The notes under the pieces: model-generated | What the model saw: only the letters and a program-made list of their open reading frames with translations | Told to the model about the DNA's origin: nothing | The model's database searches: none | Program-made: the position numbers and the translations under genes | DNA from: Cryobacterium soli | Lineage (GTDB): Bacteria > Actinomycetota > Actinomycetes > Actinomycetales > Microbacteriaceae | Reading direction: 5' to 3' | Assembly: GCF_003611035.1 (NCBI RefSeq) | Contig: NZ_CP030033.1 | Location: 1,922,001 to 1,986,000, forward strand | DNA: 64,000 nt | Shown here: positions 25,616-33,793 of the stretch, piece after piece | Numbering within the stretch: position 1 is the stretch's first letter | Layout of the letters: the number at the start of each line of letters is the position of its first letter

Positions 25616-27763
25616 TCAGAAAAGGGTCGGTTCCACATTCATGGGCAGCTCCGCGGCGATGAGGGAAAGAGGGACCTCCAAGCTGTCCTGCGGGCCGGCG
25701 CCTTCGCTCGCGGGCACGCCGGTCAAGGCCATCGAGCGGATGCCGCCGGTCGCCGGGTCCTCCCGGCGCCGCTCAAGCCCGTGCGCGCGCAGCAGCGGGT
25801 GGATGCGCTCGGCCAGCCACTGACGGTACTCCTTGGGGGCGTAGGCGCCGCGTTTGTAGAGCTCGCGGTATCGGGGCATCAGCTCGGGGTGGTCCTGCTC
25901 GAGCCAGTGGAAGTACCACTCCTTCACCCCGGGCTTGAGGTACAGGGCGCTGTAGAGCACCCCGGTGGCACCGGCGGCCTTGGCCTGCCGCATGGCCTCG
26001 TCGAGGTGGGCGCGGGTGTCGGTGAGGAACGGCAGGATCGGCATCATGAACACCGAGCAGTCCATCCCCTTCTCGCGGATCGCGGTGACCGTCGCCAGCC
26101 GGGCCTTCGTGCTCGGGGTGCCCGGCTCCACGGCCTGCTGCAACGCGTCGTCGTAGATCGCGATCGACAGCGCCAGGTCCACGGGCACCTGCCGGCTGGC
26201 CTCAGCGAGCAGGTCCAGGTCGCGGCGCAGCAGGGTGCCCTTCGTGAGGATAGAGAACGGGGTGCCGGAGTCGGCGAGCGCCGCGATGATGCCCGGCATC
26301 AGCCGGTAACGCCCCTCGGCGCGCTGGTACGGGTCGGTGTTGGTTCCCAGCGCCACCGGATGCTTGCCCCAGCTGGGTTTGGCGAGTTCCTTGCGGAGCA
26401 CCTCGGCCACGTTCACCTTGACGATGATCTCGTTGTCGAAGTCCTTGCCGGCGTCGAGGTCGAGGTAGTTGTGGGTGGGGCGAGCAAAGCAATTGTGACT
26501 GACGATGCCATTGGCGATGAAGTCTCCGGTGCCCGTGGTGATGTCGATCATGTCCATGGTGGCGCCGAGGTCTTCAATCGACACGATCTGAAGCTTGGCA
26601 TCCGATTTGACGGCTCTGCCAGCGATGGGGAGCTTACGGTCGATGGCAGGGCCGCTCAGGTTAAAAAACTTCGACCGCATCGCCAGCCCACCGGTCACTC
26701 GAACGCAGCGAACACCATTCGGTCTCGCGTCCTCGAGCACGTGATCGATTCCCAGCACCTCCATGGACCTCTGAATGTTGGCGAGAATCGCATCGTCTTT
26801 GTTGCTGATGCGCAGAACTCCCTGCGAACACGATCCCTCGGCGTCGAACACGCCCGCAAGATACCCAGCATGCCAATCCACATCCGGCGACTCGGGCCAC
26901 GCAATCAGTGTGGTGATCTGGGCGTAGTTCGCCGCCTTTCCCGAGTAGATCGAGTTGATCGCCCGCCGCGTTTCGGAGGCGGCTGAAAAGGGCCGCGTTA
27001 GCGTGTGGATGTCTTCCTGGTCGAGAAACAGGCGGGTGCGGTTGAGCGCTTCAGGATCAGCCGATGCGAGCCTGAACAGCCGCACCTTGCTACCGCCTCC
27101 CGTCCGACGCGGATAATCACGGGAGATCATCATGCCGTCGCCTCGTATCATCCCCGTCAGGTAACCCCGCCTATAACTGGGCGCAAAGTATTGGGGCTGA
27201 GTTGTCTCGGTGAGTCCATTGAGCCCGAAGCCCATCAACTTATTGTTCGTGGTGAGATACGGACGTTGCCCATCGCCGCTCATCGAGCCGGTGACGAACT
27301 TCCAGCCTCGCTCGGTGAGAAAGCGGTGGTCGCCGCTCGCCACAATCTCCGTACCGTCGCCCAGAGTGATCCGGTGGCCCCGCTTGCGCGTGTTCCAAGC
27401 CGCAAGCACGGTGGTCTGCACGAAGCGACGATAAGACCCCTCCACTCGTGTGCCGATGATGGCCTCGCCGACTTTGACGTCCCACAGGGGCTTTTGCCGC
27501 CCGTCTGCCATCAGGATGAGGGTTTCAGGGCTCAGGCAATAGGTGCACGCATGGGAACAGCCCCGGTACGGGTTGATCGTCCAGCCGAAGGGCATCGCGC
27601 TCTGGCCGGGGACCCGGTTGAGGGCGGACTTGGCGAGCACCTCGTGGAACGTGATGCCGTCGAACTCGGGGGTGCGGACGCTCCGCACCAGGTTGTTCAG
27701 CCGGGCGAGGCCGGGCAGGGCCCCGGCCTGCTCGGTCGTCAGTTCCTGTCCACTCCAGCGCAT
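25616..27763 (-). CDS. Rv2578c-family radical SAM protein carrying an intein
   Basis: I chose the ATG at 27763 (MRWSGQEL); the frame upstream to 27928 runs through a repeat and is not conserved. The exteins encode a radical SAM enzyme with the [4Fe-4S] motif GCSHACTY-C (C-x3-C-x2-C). The third Cys is supplied by the first residue after the intein (CFARPTHNYLDLD). Without the 349-residue insert the mature protein would be about 366 aa, the usual size. Later extein segments such as VNVAEVLRKEL and LGTNTDPYQRAEGRYRL fit the SPL/Rv2578c-like group. The substrate is unknown. The protein cannot bind its cluster until splicing is complete. Confidence 0.93.
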   Translation of the reverse strand: MRWSGQELTTEQAGALPGLARLNNLVRSVRTPEFDGITFHEVLAKSALNRVPGQSAMPFGWTINPYRGCSHACTYCLSPETLILMADGRQKPLWDVKVGEAIIGTRVEGSYRRFVQTTVLAAWNTRKRGHRITLGDGTEIVASGDHRFLTERGWKFVTGSMSGDGQRPYLTTNNKLMGFGLNGLTETTQPQYFAPSYRRGYLTGMIRGDGMMISRDYPRRTGGGSKVRLFRLASADPEALNRTRLFLDQEDIHTLTRPFSAASETRRAINSIYSGKAANYAQITTLIAWPESPDVDWHAGYLAGVFDAEGSCSQGVLRISNKDDAILANIQRSMEVLGIDHVLEDARPNGVRCVRVTGGLAMRSKFFNLSGPAIDRKLPIAGRAVKSDAKLQIVSIEDLGATMDMIDITTGTGDFIANGIVSHNCFARPTHNYLDLDAGKDFDNEIIVKVNVAEVLRKELAKPSWGKHPVALGTNTDPYQRAEGRYRLMPGIIAALADSGTPFSILTKGTLLRRDLDLLAEASRQVPVDLALSIAIYDDALQQAVEPGTPSTKARLATVTAIREKGMDCSVFMMPILPFLTDTRAHLDEAMRQAKAAGATGVLYSALYLKPGVKEWYFHWLEQDHPELMPRYRELYKRGAYAPKEYRQWLAERIHPLLRAHGLERRREDPATGGIRSMALTGVPASEGAGPQDSLEVPLSLIAAELPMNVEPTLF
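26492..27538 (-). other. Intein with LAGLIDADG homing endonuclease domain
   Basis: The 349-residue intein starts with Cys in CLSPETLILMADG (block A), has GDHRFLTERGW (block B with the conserved His), two DOD endonuclease motifs, GYLTGMIRGDG and GYLAGVFDAEG, and ends in DFIANGIVSHN followed by Cys+1. All catalytic residues for class 1 splicing are present: Cys1, block B His, penultimate His, terminal Asn and Cys+1. Both endonuclease motifs keep their acidic residues (Asp, Asp/Glu), so homing activity is possible. The insert is less GC-rich by eye than the exteins. Inteins at this site are known in this radical SAM family. Confidence 0.93.
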
Positions 27764-27845
27764 GCCACTAGTCGAACACACGTTCGATTTTGATGCAAGC
27801 GGGCTGACGGCATCCGCCAGAGCCGGACCCGACGACGACGGGGCG

Positions 27846-27926
27846 GCATAACTCGTGCAATCCCCGCCACACCTAGCCCAAACAACCGGTTTTGGACCCA
27901 TTTCAGAAAAACTGCAGGAGTTATGC
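27846..27926. repeat. 81-bp imperfect palindrome (GCATAACTC...GAGTTATGC), copy 1
   Basis: The element begins GCATAACTCGTGCAA and ends CTGCAGGAGTTATGC, with a central AACCGGTTTTGG. A second copy of exactly the same length lies at 42548-42628 with the same ends and centre. It sits between the radical SAM gene start and the MFS gene stop. It can fold into a long hairpin. No transposase is near, so it would need one in trans if mobile. Confidence 0.85.
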
Positions 27927-27950
27927 ACACCGGATGGCGGCAGCGGGCGG

Positions 27951-29384
27951 CTAGGGGGTGACTGGCTCGGGGTCGAAGCCGAGCGGCTTGGTGCGGGGCA
28001 TGTAGAAGGCCGCCGCCACGGTCGCGACCGCGGTGATCGCGAGGGCGACGAACACGGCGGATGACGCGGCCGTGATGGCCTCGGGGCCGTGGCCGGTGTT
28101 GCCCGGCAGCGCGTAGATCGCGTTGGCGAGGGCGCCGAAGATCGCCACGCCCACGGCGCTGCCGATCGAGCGGGAGAACATGTTTGTTCCGGTGACGACC
28201 CCGCGTTCGTCCCACTCGACGCTCGACTGGGCGGCGATCATCGATGGCGTGGCCACCAGGCCCAGTCCGAGGCCGATCACGAAGCACGAGACGGCCACGG
28301 TGGCCACCGCGGGGGTTGCCGCGGTGAGGGCCAGGGTCACCGTTCCGAGAACGGTGATGGCCAGGCCGATCAGCACGGTGGCGCGGAAGCCGATCCGCAG
28401 GTAGAGCCGCCCCGACTGGGATGCCGAGATCGGCCAGCCGATGGTCAGGGCCGCGACGGCCAGACCGCCGAGGATCGGGGTGACGCCGAGCGAGCCCTCC
28501 AGGTACGTCGGCACGAACGAGGTCAGCCCCAGCATGATGGCACCGACGCCCAGACCGATCAGCGAGCTGGTCAGCACCACCCGCCGCGAGAACACCCACA
28601 TCGGCAGCACCGGTTCGGCCGCCCGGCGCTCGGCGAACACGAAGGCGATCAGCAGCAGTGCGCCGGCGCCGAAGACGCCGATGCTCTGTGGCGAGCCCCA
28701 TGCCCAGGCCTGGCCGCCCTCGAGCACCGCCAGGAGCAGGGCGCTCAGCGCGAGCATCAGCAGGGTGGCCCCGAGGTAATCCACCTTGTGCTTGCGGTGC
28801 TGGATGGTCTCGTGGAAGGTGCGCATGAGCATCCCCGCCGCCAGGAGGCACAGGGGAATGTTGATGAAGAAGATCCAGCGCCACGACGAGAATTCGGCGA
28901 ACACCCCGCCGAGGGTGGGGCCGACCACGGAGGACACCGCCCACACGCTGGCGAGGTAGCCCTGGGTCTTGGCGCGCTCGGCCACGGTGTAGATATCGCC
29001 GGCGATGGTGACCGACATCGGCAGGATGGCGCCGGCGCCCAGGCCCTGCACGGCCCGGAAGGCGATCAGGGCGGGCATGCTCCAGGCGAATCCGCACAGG
29101 ATCGAGCCGAGCAGGAAGATCCCGATGCCGAACAGGAGGATCGGCTTGCGGCCGATGACATCGGAGAGCTTCGCGTACACCGGCACCGACACCGCTTGGG
29201 CGAGCAGGTAGATGGAGAACAGCCACGGGAACTGCGAAAAACCGCCGATGTCCTTCACGATGGAGGGCACCGCCGTGGCAAGGATCGTCGACTCGATGGC
29301 GACAAGCCCGGTCGTCAGCATCAGGGCGATGAGGATGGGCCCGCGTTCGGACCGGAAGCCGACGTCCCGTCTATCCACGCTCAT
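27951..29384 (-). CDS. MFS exporter, DHA2 (EmrB/QacA) family
   Basis: The 477-aa protein has about 14 membrane helices. Motif A lies in the loop after helix 2 (KLSDVIGRKPILLFG), helix 4 has FRAVQGLGAGAI, and motif C is represented by AVSSVVGPTLGGVFAEFSSW in helix 5. The Asp-less helix 1 (LMLTTGLVAIESTILATAVP) is of the type seen in drug and lipid-precursor exporters. These are proton antiporters that pump out lipophilic compounds. No TetR-type regulator is adjacent. The substrate cannot be read from the sequence. Confidence 0.9.
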   Translation of the reverse strand: MSVDRRDVGFRSERGPILIALMLTTGLVAIESTILATAVPSIVKDIGGFSQFPWLFSIYLLAQAVSVPVYAKLSDVIGRKPILLFGIGIFLLGSILCGFAWSMPALIAFRAVQGLGAGAILPMSVTIAGDIYTVAERAKTQGYLASVWAVSSVVGPTLGGVFAEFSSWRWIFFINIPLCLLAAGMLMRTFHETIQHRKHKVDYLGATLLMLALSALLLAVLEGGQAWAWGSPQSIGVFGAGALLLIAFVFAERRAAEPVLPMWVFSRRVVLTSSLIGLGVGAIMLGLTSFVPTYLEGSLGVTPILGGLAVAALTIGWPISASQSGRLYLRIGFRATVLIGLAITVLGTVTLALTAATPAVATVAVSCFVIGLGLGLVATPSMIAAQSSVEWDERGVVTGTNMFSRSIGSAVGVAIFGALANAIYALPGNTGHGPEAITAASSAVFVALAITAVATVAAAFYMPRTKPLGFDPEPVTP

Positions 29385-29468
29385 CGGATGGACGTTGCCC
29401 GGGTGTCGTCGCTAGTGCTCACTGTGGACCCAAGCTTCGGGCAGGGCGAAGTATTCCGGCCACTCGCA

Positions 29469-29617
29469 GATCGAGCGCGTCGAGATCGGGTCGCGAGGTC
29501 GCGACAGGCTCGATCAGCGGACGGGGCACGGGGTCTCTAACGCTTGAAGACAAGGGTGCAACCACTCGGTGATCGAGCTTGTCGAGATCCCGTCGCCAGG
29601 CCTCGACAAGCTCGACC
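29469..29617. repeat. Pair of VEPVET-type palindromes between exporter and mqo
   Basis: Two inverted repeats lie in tandem. The first has arms GATCGAGC (29469) and GCTCGATC (29508) and includes GGTCGCGACAGGCTCGATC. The second has arms GATCGAGCTTGTCGAG (29571) and CTCGACAAGCTCGACC (29602). Both derive from the GGTCTCGACAGGCTCGACC family. They are in a non-coding 263-bp gap downstream of mqo and could fold into hairpins in its 3' end. Confidence 0.82.
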
Positions 29618-29647
29618 AACGGATGGGTCGCCGCCGACCGGAGCGGG

Positions 29648-31123
29648 CTACGCGGTCAGGTGCAAGGTCTTGGCGGTGGCGGCCAGGCTGGCTGCAGCGG
29701 CCGCGGGGTTGTCGGAGAGTTTGGTGCCCAGGCTGGGGATCATTTCGCGCAGCTGCGGCTCCCAGCGGGAGTAATCGCTGGGGAAGCAGCGCTTGAGCAG
29801 GTCCACCATGATCGGCGCGGCGGTGGATGCACCCGGCGATGCCCCGAGCAGGCCCGCGATGCTGCCGTCGGCGGAGGTGATGACCTCGGTGCCGAACTGC
29901 AGCACGCCGCCGGCCTTGGCGTCCTTCTTCATCACCTGCACGCGCTGCCCGGCGGTGATGAGCTCCCAGTCCTTGGCCTGCGCGGTGGGCATGAACTCCC
30001 GCAGCGCCTCGAGCTTGGCCCTCCGGGAGGCGAAGACCTCGCCGATCAGATACTTCATCAGGCCGAAGTTGTTCTTGGCCACCGCGAGCATGGGCACGAG
30101 GTTGTGCGGACGCACCGAGAACGGCAGGTCGAACCAGGTGCTGCGCTTGAGGAACTTGGGGCTGAACCCGGCGAACGGGCCGAAGAGCAAGGAGGTCTCG
30201 CCATCCACCACCCGCGTGTCGAGGTGCGGCACCGACATCGGCGGCGCGCCTACGGCGGCCTTGCCGTACACCTTGGCCTGGTGCTGCGCCACGATGGCGG
30301 GGTTGCTGGTGCGCAGGAACTGGCCGCTGATGGGGAAGCCGCCGAAGCCCTTGATCTCGGGGATGCCACTCTTCTGCAGCAGCGCGAGGGCTCCCCCGCC
30401 GGCGCCGACGAAGACGAACTTGGCCTCGACGGTGTTGGTGTACCGGCCCACCAGGCTGAGCAGCTTGAGTTTCCAGGAACCGTCGTCCTGCTGCTTGAGG
30501 GTGGTGACCTGCTGGTTGAGATGCACCTTCACGCCGCGCTTCTGGAGCGAGTCGAAGAGGTACCGGGTGACCGCGCCGAAGTCCACGTCGGTGCCGGAGT
30601 CGATGCGGGTCGCCGCGATCTTCTGGGTGGCGGCGCGCTTCTTGGTGAGCAGCGGCGTCCACTGGCCGATGACGGCGGGGTCCTCGCTGTACTCCAGACC
30701 GGCGAACAGCGGCTGGTCGGCGAGCGCGTCACGGCGCTTGCGCAGGTAGTCCACGCTGGAGGAGCCGTGCACGAAGGTCATGTGCGGGGTGGAGTTGATG
30801 AACTTCTCGGGCTCGGGCAGCACACCCGTCTCAACGAGGTGCGACCAGAGCTGGCGGCTGATCTGGAACTGCTCGTTGATCGCCACCGCCTTCTCCGGTG
30901 TCACCGAGCCGTCCGCCGCCTGCGGCATGTAATTGAGCTCGCAGAGCGCTGCGTGGCCGGTACCGGCGTTGTTCCAGGGGTTGGAGCTCTCCTGAGCGAG
31001 TTCGCCGAGGCGCTCGTAGACCTGGATGTTCCAGTCGGGCTGCAGTTCGGCGAGCAGGGTGGCCAGGGTGGCACTCATGATGCCCCCGCCAATCAGGGCG
31101 ACATCGACCTTTTCTGAATTCAC
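29648..31123 (-). CDS. mqo: Malate:quinone oxidoreductase
   Basis: The 491-aa protein matches the Mqo family: an N-terminal FAD-binding motif VALIGGGIMSATLATLL, then SSNPWNNAGTGHAALCELNY, a hallmark of the family, and FINSTPHMTFVHG. It oxidises malate to oxaloacetate at the membrane and passes electrons to the quinone pool, serving the TCA cycle. The start is a GTG, with TAGAGT (31130-31135 on the other strand) ending six bases upstream and no Shine-Dalgarno sequence, which suggests a leaderless mRNA. Length is normal. Confidence 0.96.
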   Translation of the reverse strand: MNSEKVDVALIGGGIMSATLATLLAELQPDWNIQVYERLGELAQESSNPWNNAGTGHAALCELNYMPQAADGSVTPEKAVAINEQFQISRQLWSHLVETGVLPEPEKFINSTPHMTFVHGSSSVDYLRKRRDALADQPLFAGLEYSEDPAVIGQWTPLLTKKRAATQKIAATRIDSGTDVDFGAVTRYLFDSLQKRGVKVHLNQQVTTLKQQDDGSWKLKLLSLVGRYTNTVEAKFVFVGAGGGALALLQKSGIPEIKGFGGFPISGQFLRTSNPAIVAQHQAKVYGKAAVGAPPMSVPHLDTRVVDGETSLLFGPFAGFSPKFLKRSTWFDLPFSVRPHNLVPMLAVAKNNFGLMKYLIGEVFASRRAKLEALREFMPTAQAKDWELITAGQRVQVMKKDAKAGGVLQFGTEVITSADGSIAGLLGASPGASTAAPIMVDLLKRCFPSDYSRWEPQLREMIPSLGTKLSDNPAAAAASLAATAKTLHLTA

Positions 31124-31237
31124 GCTCTTACTCTAACCCGCGGGATGAGCGGGTCCGCCGGAGCCTGCGGCAACCAGGCGCACCCACGCGCACCCCACAC
31201 GTACGCCGGGGCGCACGCCGACGTATAGGGTGGCCAA

Positions 31238-32224
31238 ATGGAATCCACCGGAAGCCGTCTCGGCCTCTCCCTGGGCATCATCGCCCTCGCCGCTCCGATC
31301 GTCGCGCTGGGCCTGTTCATCGGCAGCTTCGCGATCACCGCCGTCGAAGCGATGCGCAGCAACCCCCTCGCCGGGGCGACCTTCTATACCAATCCGGATT
31401 CAACGGCCCGGGTGGCCGCCGCCGCGGCCGACCCGGGGTCCGCCGACGCCGCCACCCTCACCCGCCTGGCAGACCAGCCCGCGGCGATCTGGCTGCTGCC
31501 GGAGCGATACCCGATGGACACAGTGCGTGCCGACGTCGCCGCGATCGCGGATGCCGCGGCGGCGGCCGGTCAGCTGCCCGTGTTCGTGATCTACGGCATC
31601 CCCGACCGCGACTGCGGCAACTTCTCGACCGGCGGCCTGTCGGAGAGCGACTACCCGATCTGGGTCGAGTCGATCGCCACTGCCCTCGACACCCGCGCGG
31701 CCGTCGTCATTCTCGAACCGGATGCGCTCGCCCTCGCCCAGCAGTGCGGCAACGTGCCCCAGCGGGTGGCGCAGATCCAACAGGGCGTCGCCGCCCTGCA
31801 GGGCACCCTCGCCACGGTGTACCTCGACGCGGGCCACTCCGACTGGCTCGATGCGGCCACCACCGCCAACCTGCTCAACCAGGCCGGCGTGCAGAACGTG
31901 CGCGGCTTCGCCACCAACGTCTCCAACTACAACGACTCGGCCGCCGAACAGGCCTTCGGCGAGGCCGTCTCCGCGCTCACCAACGGCGCCCACTTCATCG
32001 TCGACACCTCCCGCAATGGCGCGGGGAGCAACGGCGAGTGGTGCAACCCCACCGGACGGGCACTCGGCGCGACCCCCGAAGCCACCACCGATGACGGGCT
32101 GCGCGACGCCAACCTCTGGGTGAAGGAGCCCGGCGAAAGCGACGGCACCTGCAACAACGGCCCCGCCGCCGGCGAGTGGTGGCCGGAGCGGGCCCTGCAG
32201 CTGGCCGCCGCCGCGGGCTGGTGA
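31238..32224 (+). CDS. GH6 family glucanase/cellulase with N-terminal membrane anchor
   Basis: The 328-aa protein starts with an uncleaved-looking hydrophobic helix (residues 8-36) followed by a GH6 domain. Hallmarks are VIYGIPDRDCGNFSTGG (117-133), VVILEPDAL (156-164, with Asp162 as likely general acid), VDTSRNG (255-261) and LWVKEPGESDGTC (293-305). GH6 enzymes cut beta-1,4-glucans with inversion. There is no cellulose-binding module, so it may trim a self-made glucan at the cell surface rather than digest cellulose. It lies near a processive GT2 synthase at 33790. TATAGG ends eight bases before the ATG. Confidence 0.9.
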   Translation: MESTGSRLGLSLGIIALAAPIVALGLFIGSFAITAVEAMRSNPLAGATFYTNPDSTARVAAAAADPGSADAATLTRLADQPAAIWLLPERYPMDTVRADVAAIADAAAAAGQLPVFVIYGIPDRDCGNFSTGGLSESDYPIWVESIATALDTRAAVVILEPDALALAQQCGNVPQRVAQIQQGVAALQGTLATVYLDAGHSDWLDAATTANLLNQAGVQNVRGFATNVSNYNDSAAEQAFGEAVSALTNGAHFIVDTSRNGAGSNGEWCNPTGRALGATPEATTDDGLRDANLWVKEPGESDGTCNNGPAAGEWWPERALQLAAAAGW

Positions 32225-32273
32225 CCCTCAGCTAGGTATTGATGGATGCTCAGGGCGAGTAAGATCCTCAGGT

Positions 32274-33275
32274 ATGTCATCGTCTGGAGAAACACGCAGG
32301 GTAGCGGTGATCATCGAGGATGACGCGGATATCCGGCATCTGCTCGAAGCCGTGCTCACACAGGCCGGATTCGACGCGATCGCAACGAGCAACGGCCTCG
32401 ATGGCGTGCGTGCCGTGCGCGCCTACGACCCCATTGTGACCACGCTCGATGTGAGCATGCCCGGCATGGACGGCTTCGAAACCGCCAAGCGCATCCGGGC
32501 GTTCAGCTCGACGTACCTGGTGATGCTCACCGCTCGCGACGAAGAGATCGACACGCTGCAGGGCCTCGAGGCCGGCGCGGACGACTACCTCACCAAGCCG
32601 TTCCGCCCCCGTGAATTGCGCGCCCGCATCGACGCCATGCTGCGCCGCCCCCGGCTGGCTTCGGCGCCGGCGACAGCCGGCGACCCGGCGGATACTCCGA
32701 CCGCCCAGCCCGCGCCCGCCGCTCCGGTAGTCCAGGTGCAGGCCACGCCTGCTCCCGCCGAGATTCCGTACACCCCCGCCTACGTGCCGCCGACGCCGGT
32801 GGCCGCTCCCCCGGCCGAGGTCATCCCGACCCTGGCCCCGGTGCCCGTGTCGGTGGAGTATGTGTCCGCCGCCGCGCCCACCGTCATTGTGTCCAACGAC
32901 AGCGCCGTGGCCGACGAACGCGCCGACGACTGGATCGAGCACAACGGGCTGCGGTTGAGCAACGACATGCGCCTGGCGATGCTCGGCTCGGCCGAGCTCG
33001 ACCTCACCCGCACCGAGTTCGACCTGCTGGCCGCGCTGCTCGAGTCCAAGCGCCGGGTGCGCAGCAAGGCCGACCTGGCGCTGCTGCTGCGCGGTGAGAG
33101 CTACGTGACCTCGTACTACGTCAACGAGGCCGACAAGCGGGCCGTCGAGGCGCACCTGAGCAACCTGCGCCGCAAGCTCGGCGACAGCCTCACCGCGCCG
33201 CGCTGGCTGGAGACCGTGCGCGGGGTGGGCTACCGGCTGGCGGCGTCAGACGAGGCCGGACGCGAGACCTACTAG
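32274..33275 (+). CDS. OmpR-type response regulator with long Pro/Ala linker
   Basis: The receiver (1-125) has IIEDDADI, phosphoacceptor Asp59 in TTLDVSMPG, Thr86 in MLTAR and Lys108 in LTKPF. The C-terminal winged helix (about 220-327) includes LTRTEFDLLAALLES and RWLETVRGVGYRL. Between them is a linker of about 90 residues very rich in Pro, Ala and Val, far longer than the usual 5-20. It follows the GH6 gene by 49 bp. TAAGAT (32260-32265) ends eight bases before the ATG, so it may have its own leaderless promoter. Its kinase is not adjacent; the one at 37265 is a candidate. Confidence 0.92.
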   Translation: MSSSGETRRVAVIIEDDADIRHLLEAVLTQAGFDAIATSNGLDGVRAVRAYDPIVTTLDVSMPGMDGFETAKRIRAFSSTYLVMLTARDEEIDTLQGLEAGADDYLTKPFRPRELRARIDAMLRRPRLASAPATAGDPADTPTAQPAPAAPVVQVQATPAPAEIPYTPAYVPPTPVAAPPAEVIPTLAPVPVSVEYVSAAAPTVIVSNDSAVADERADDWIEHNGLRLSNDMRLAMLGSAELDLTRTEFDLLAALLESKRRVRSKADLALLLRGESYVTSYYVNEADKRAVEAHLSNLRRKLGDSLTAPRWLETVRGVGYRLAASDEAGRETY

Positions 33276-33300
33276 CGCGGGTTCACGCGACGGGTCGCGG

Positions 33301-33364
33301 GGTCTCGACAGGCTCGACCAGCGGAACGGGGCTCGACCCGCGGGAACTGGGCTCGACCGGCGGG
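33301..33364. repeat. VEPVET-type repeat with degenerate copies
   Basis: GGTCTCGACAGGCTCGACC at 33301 is followed by three shortened direct copies (GGCTCGACC plus GCGGG) up to 33364. They lie in the gap between the convergent response regulator and Hpt-like genes, and may act as an RNA hairpin or simply be a repeat insertion. Confidence 0.82.
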
Positions 33365-33436
33365 TGGGTTGCGCGACCGGCGGGATGGGTGCGTGGCCGG
33401 ACGGGTGTGCGGGCGTATGGGGTCGGTACTGCGCCG

Positions 33437-33793
33437 TCAGCGCTGCAGGGCGAACATCGTGGCGAGGTCGTGGCAGGCCTGCTCCCCCACCTCGTTGAGC
33501 CGGTCGATGTGCCGGGCCGAGCCGGCGATGTCGCCGTCACGAAGGGCGTCGTGCATCATCGCGGCGGTGGCCTCCACCGTCACGGCGCCCACCATGGTGC
33601 TGCTCGAGCGGATGCTGAGCAGCACGACGTGAGCCTCTTCGGCATCCGGAAAGGCCAGTGCCGTGGCGAGGCGCTGCGAGCGGCTGCGCCACAGGTGCAC
33701 GAAGTCGTGCACAAAACGGCGCTGCATCTCGCGGTCCCCGCCCATCTGGGTGAGCAGGGTCCGTAACGCCGTGGCTTCGATGTGGGCGCTCAC
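33437..33793 (-). CDS. Hpt-domain-like protein lacking the phosphoacceptor His
   Basis: The 118-aa protein is all-helical and has the Hpt core VVLLSIRSSSTMVGAVTVEA (56-75). In normal Hpt domains this reads H-x-L-K-S/G-S-S-x-x-x-G-A; here the His position is Leu59 and the Lys is Arg62, while the SSS..VGA part is kept. His55 lies one turn earlier. It is therefore probably unable to take phosphate in the usual way and may act as a binding or inhibitor protein. The start overlaps the GT2 stop by four bases, which ties it to the synthase. Confidence 0.75.
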   Translation of the reverse strand: MSAHIEATALRTLLTQMGGDREMQRRFVHDFVHLWRSRSQRLATALAFPDAEEAHVVLLSIRSSSTMVGAVTVEATAAMMHDALRDGDIAGSARHIDRLNEVGEQACHDLATMFALQR

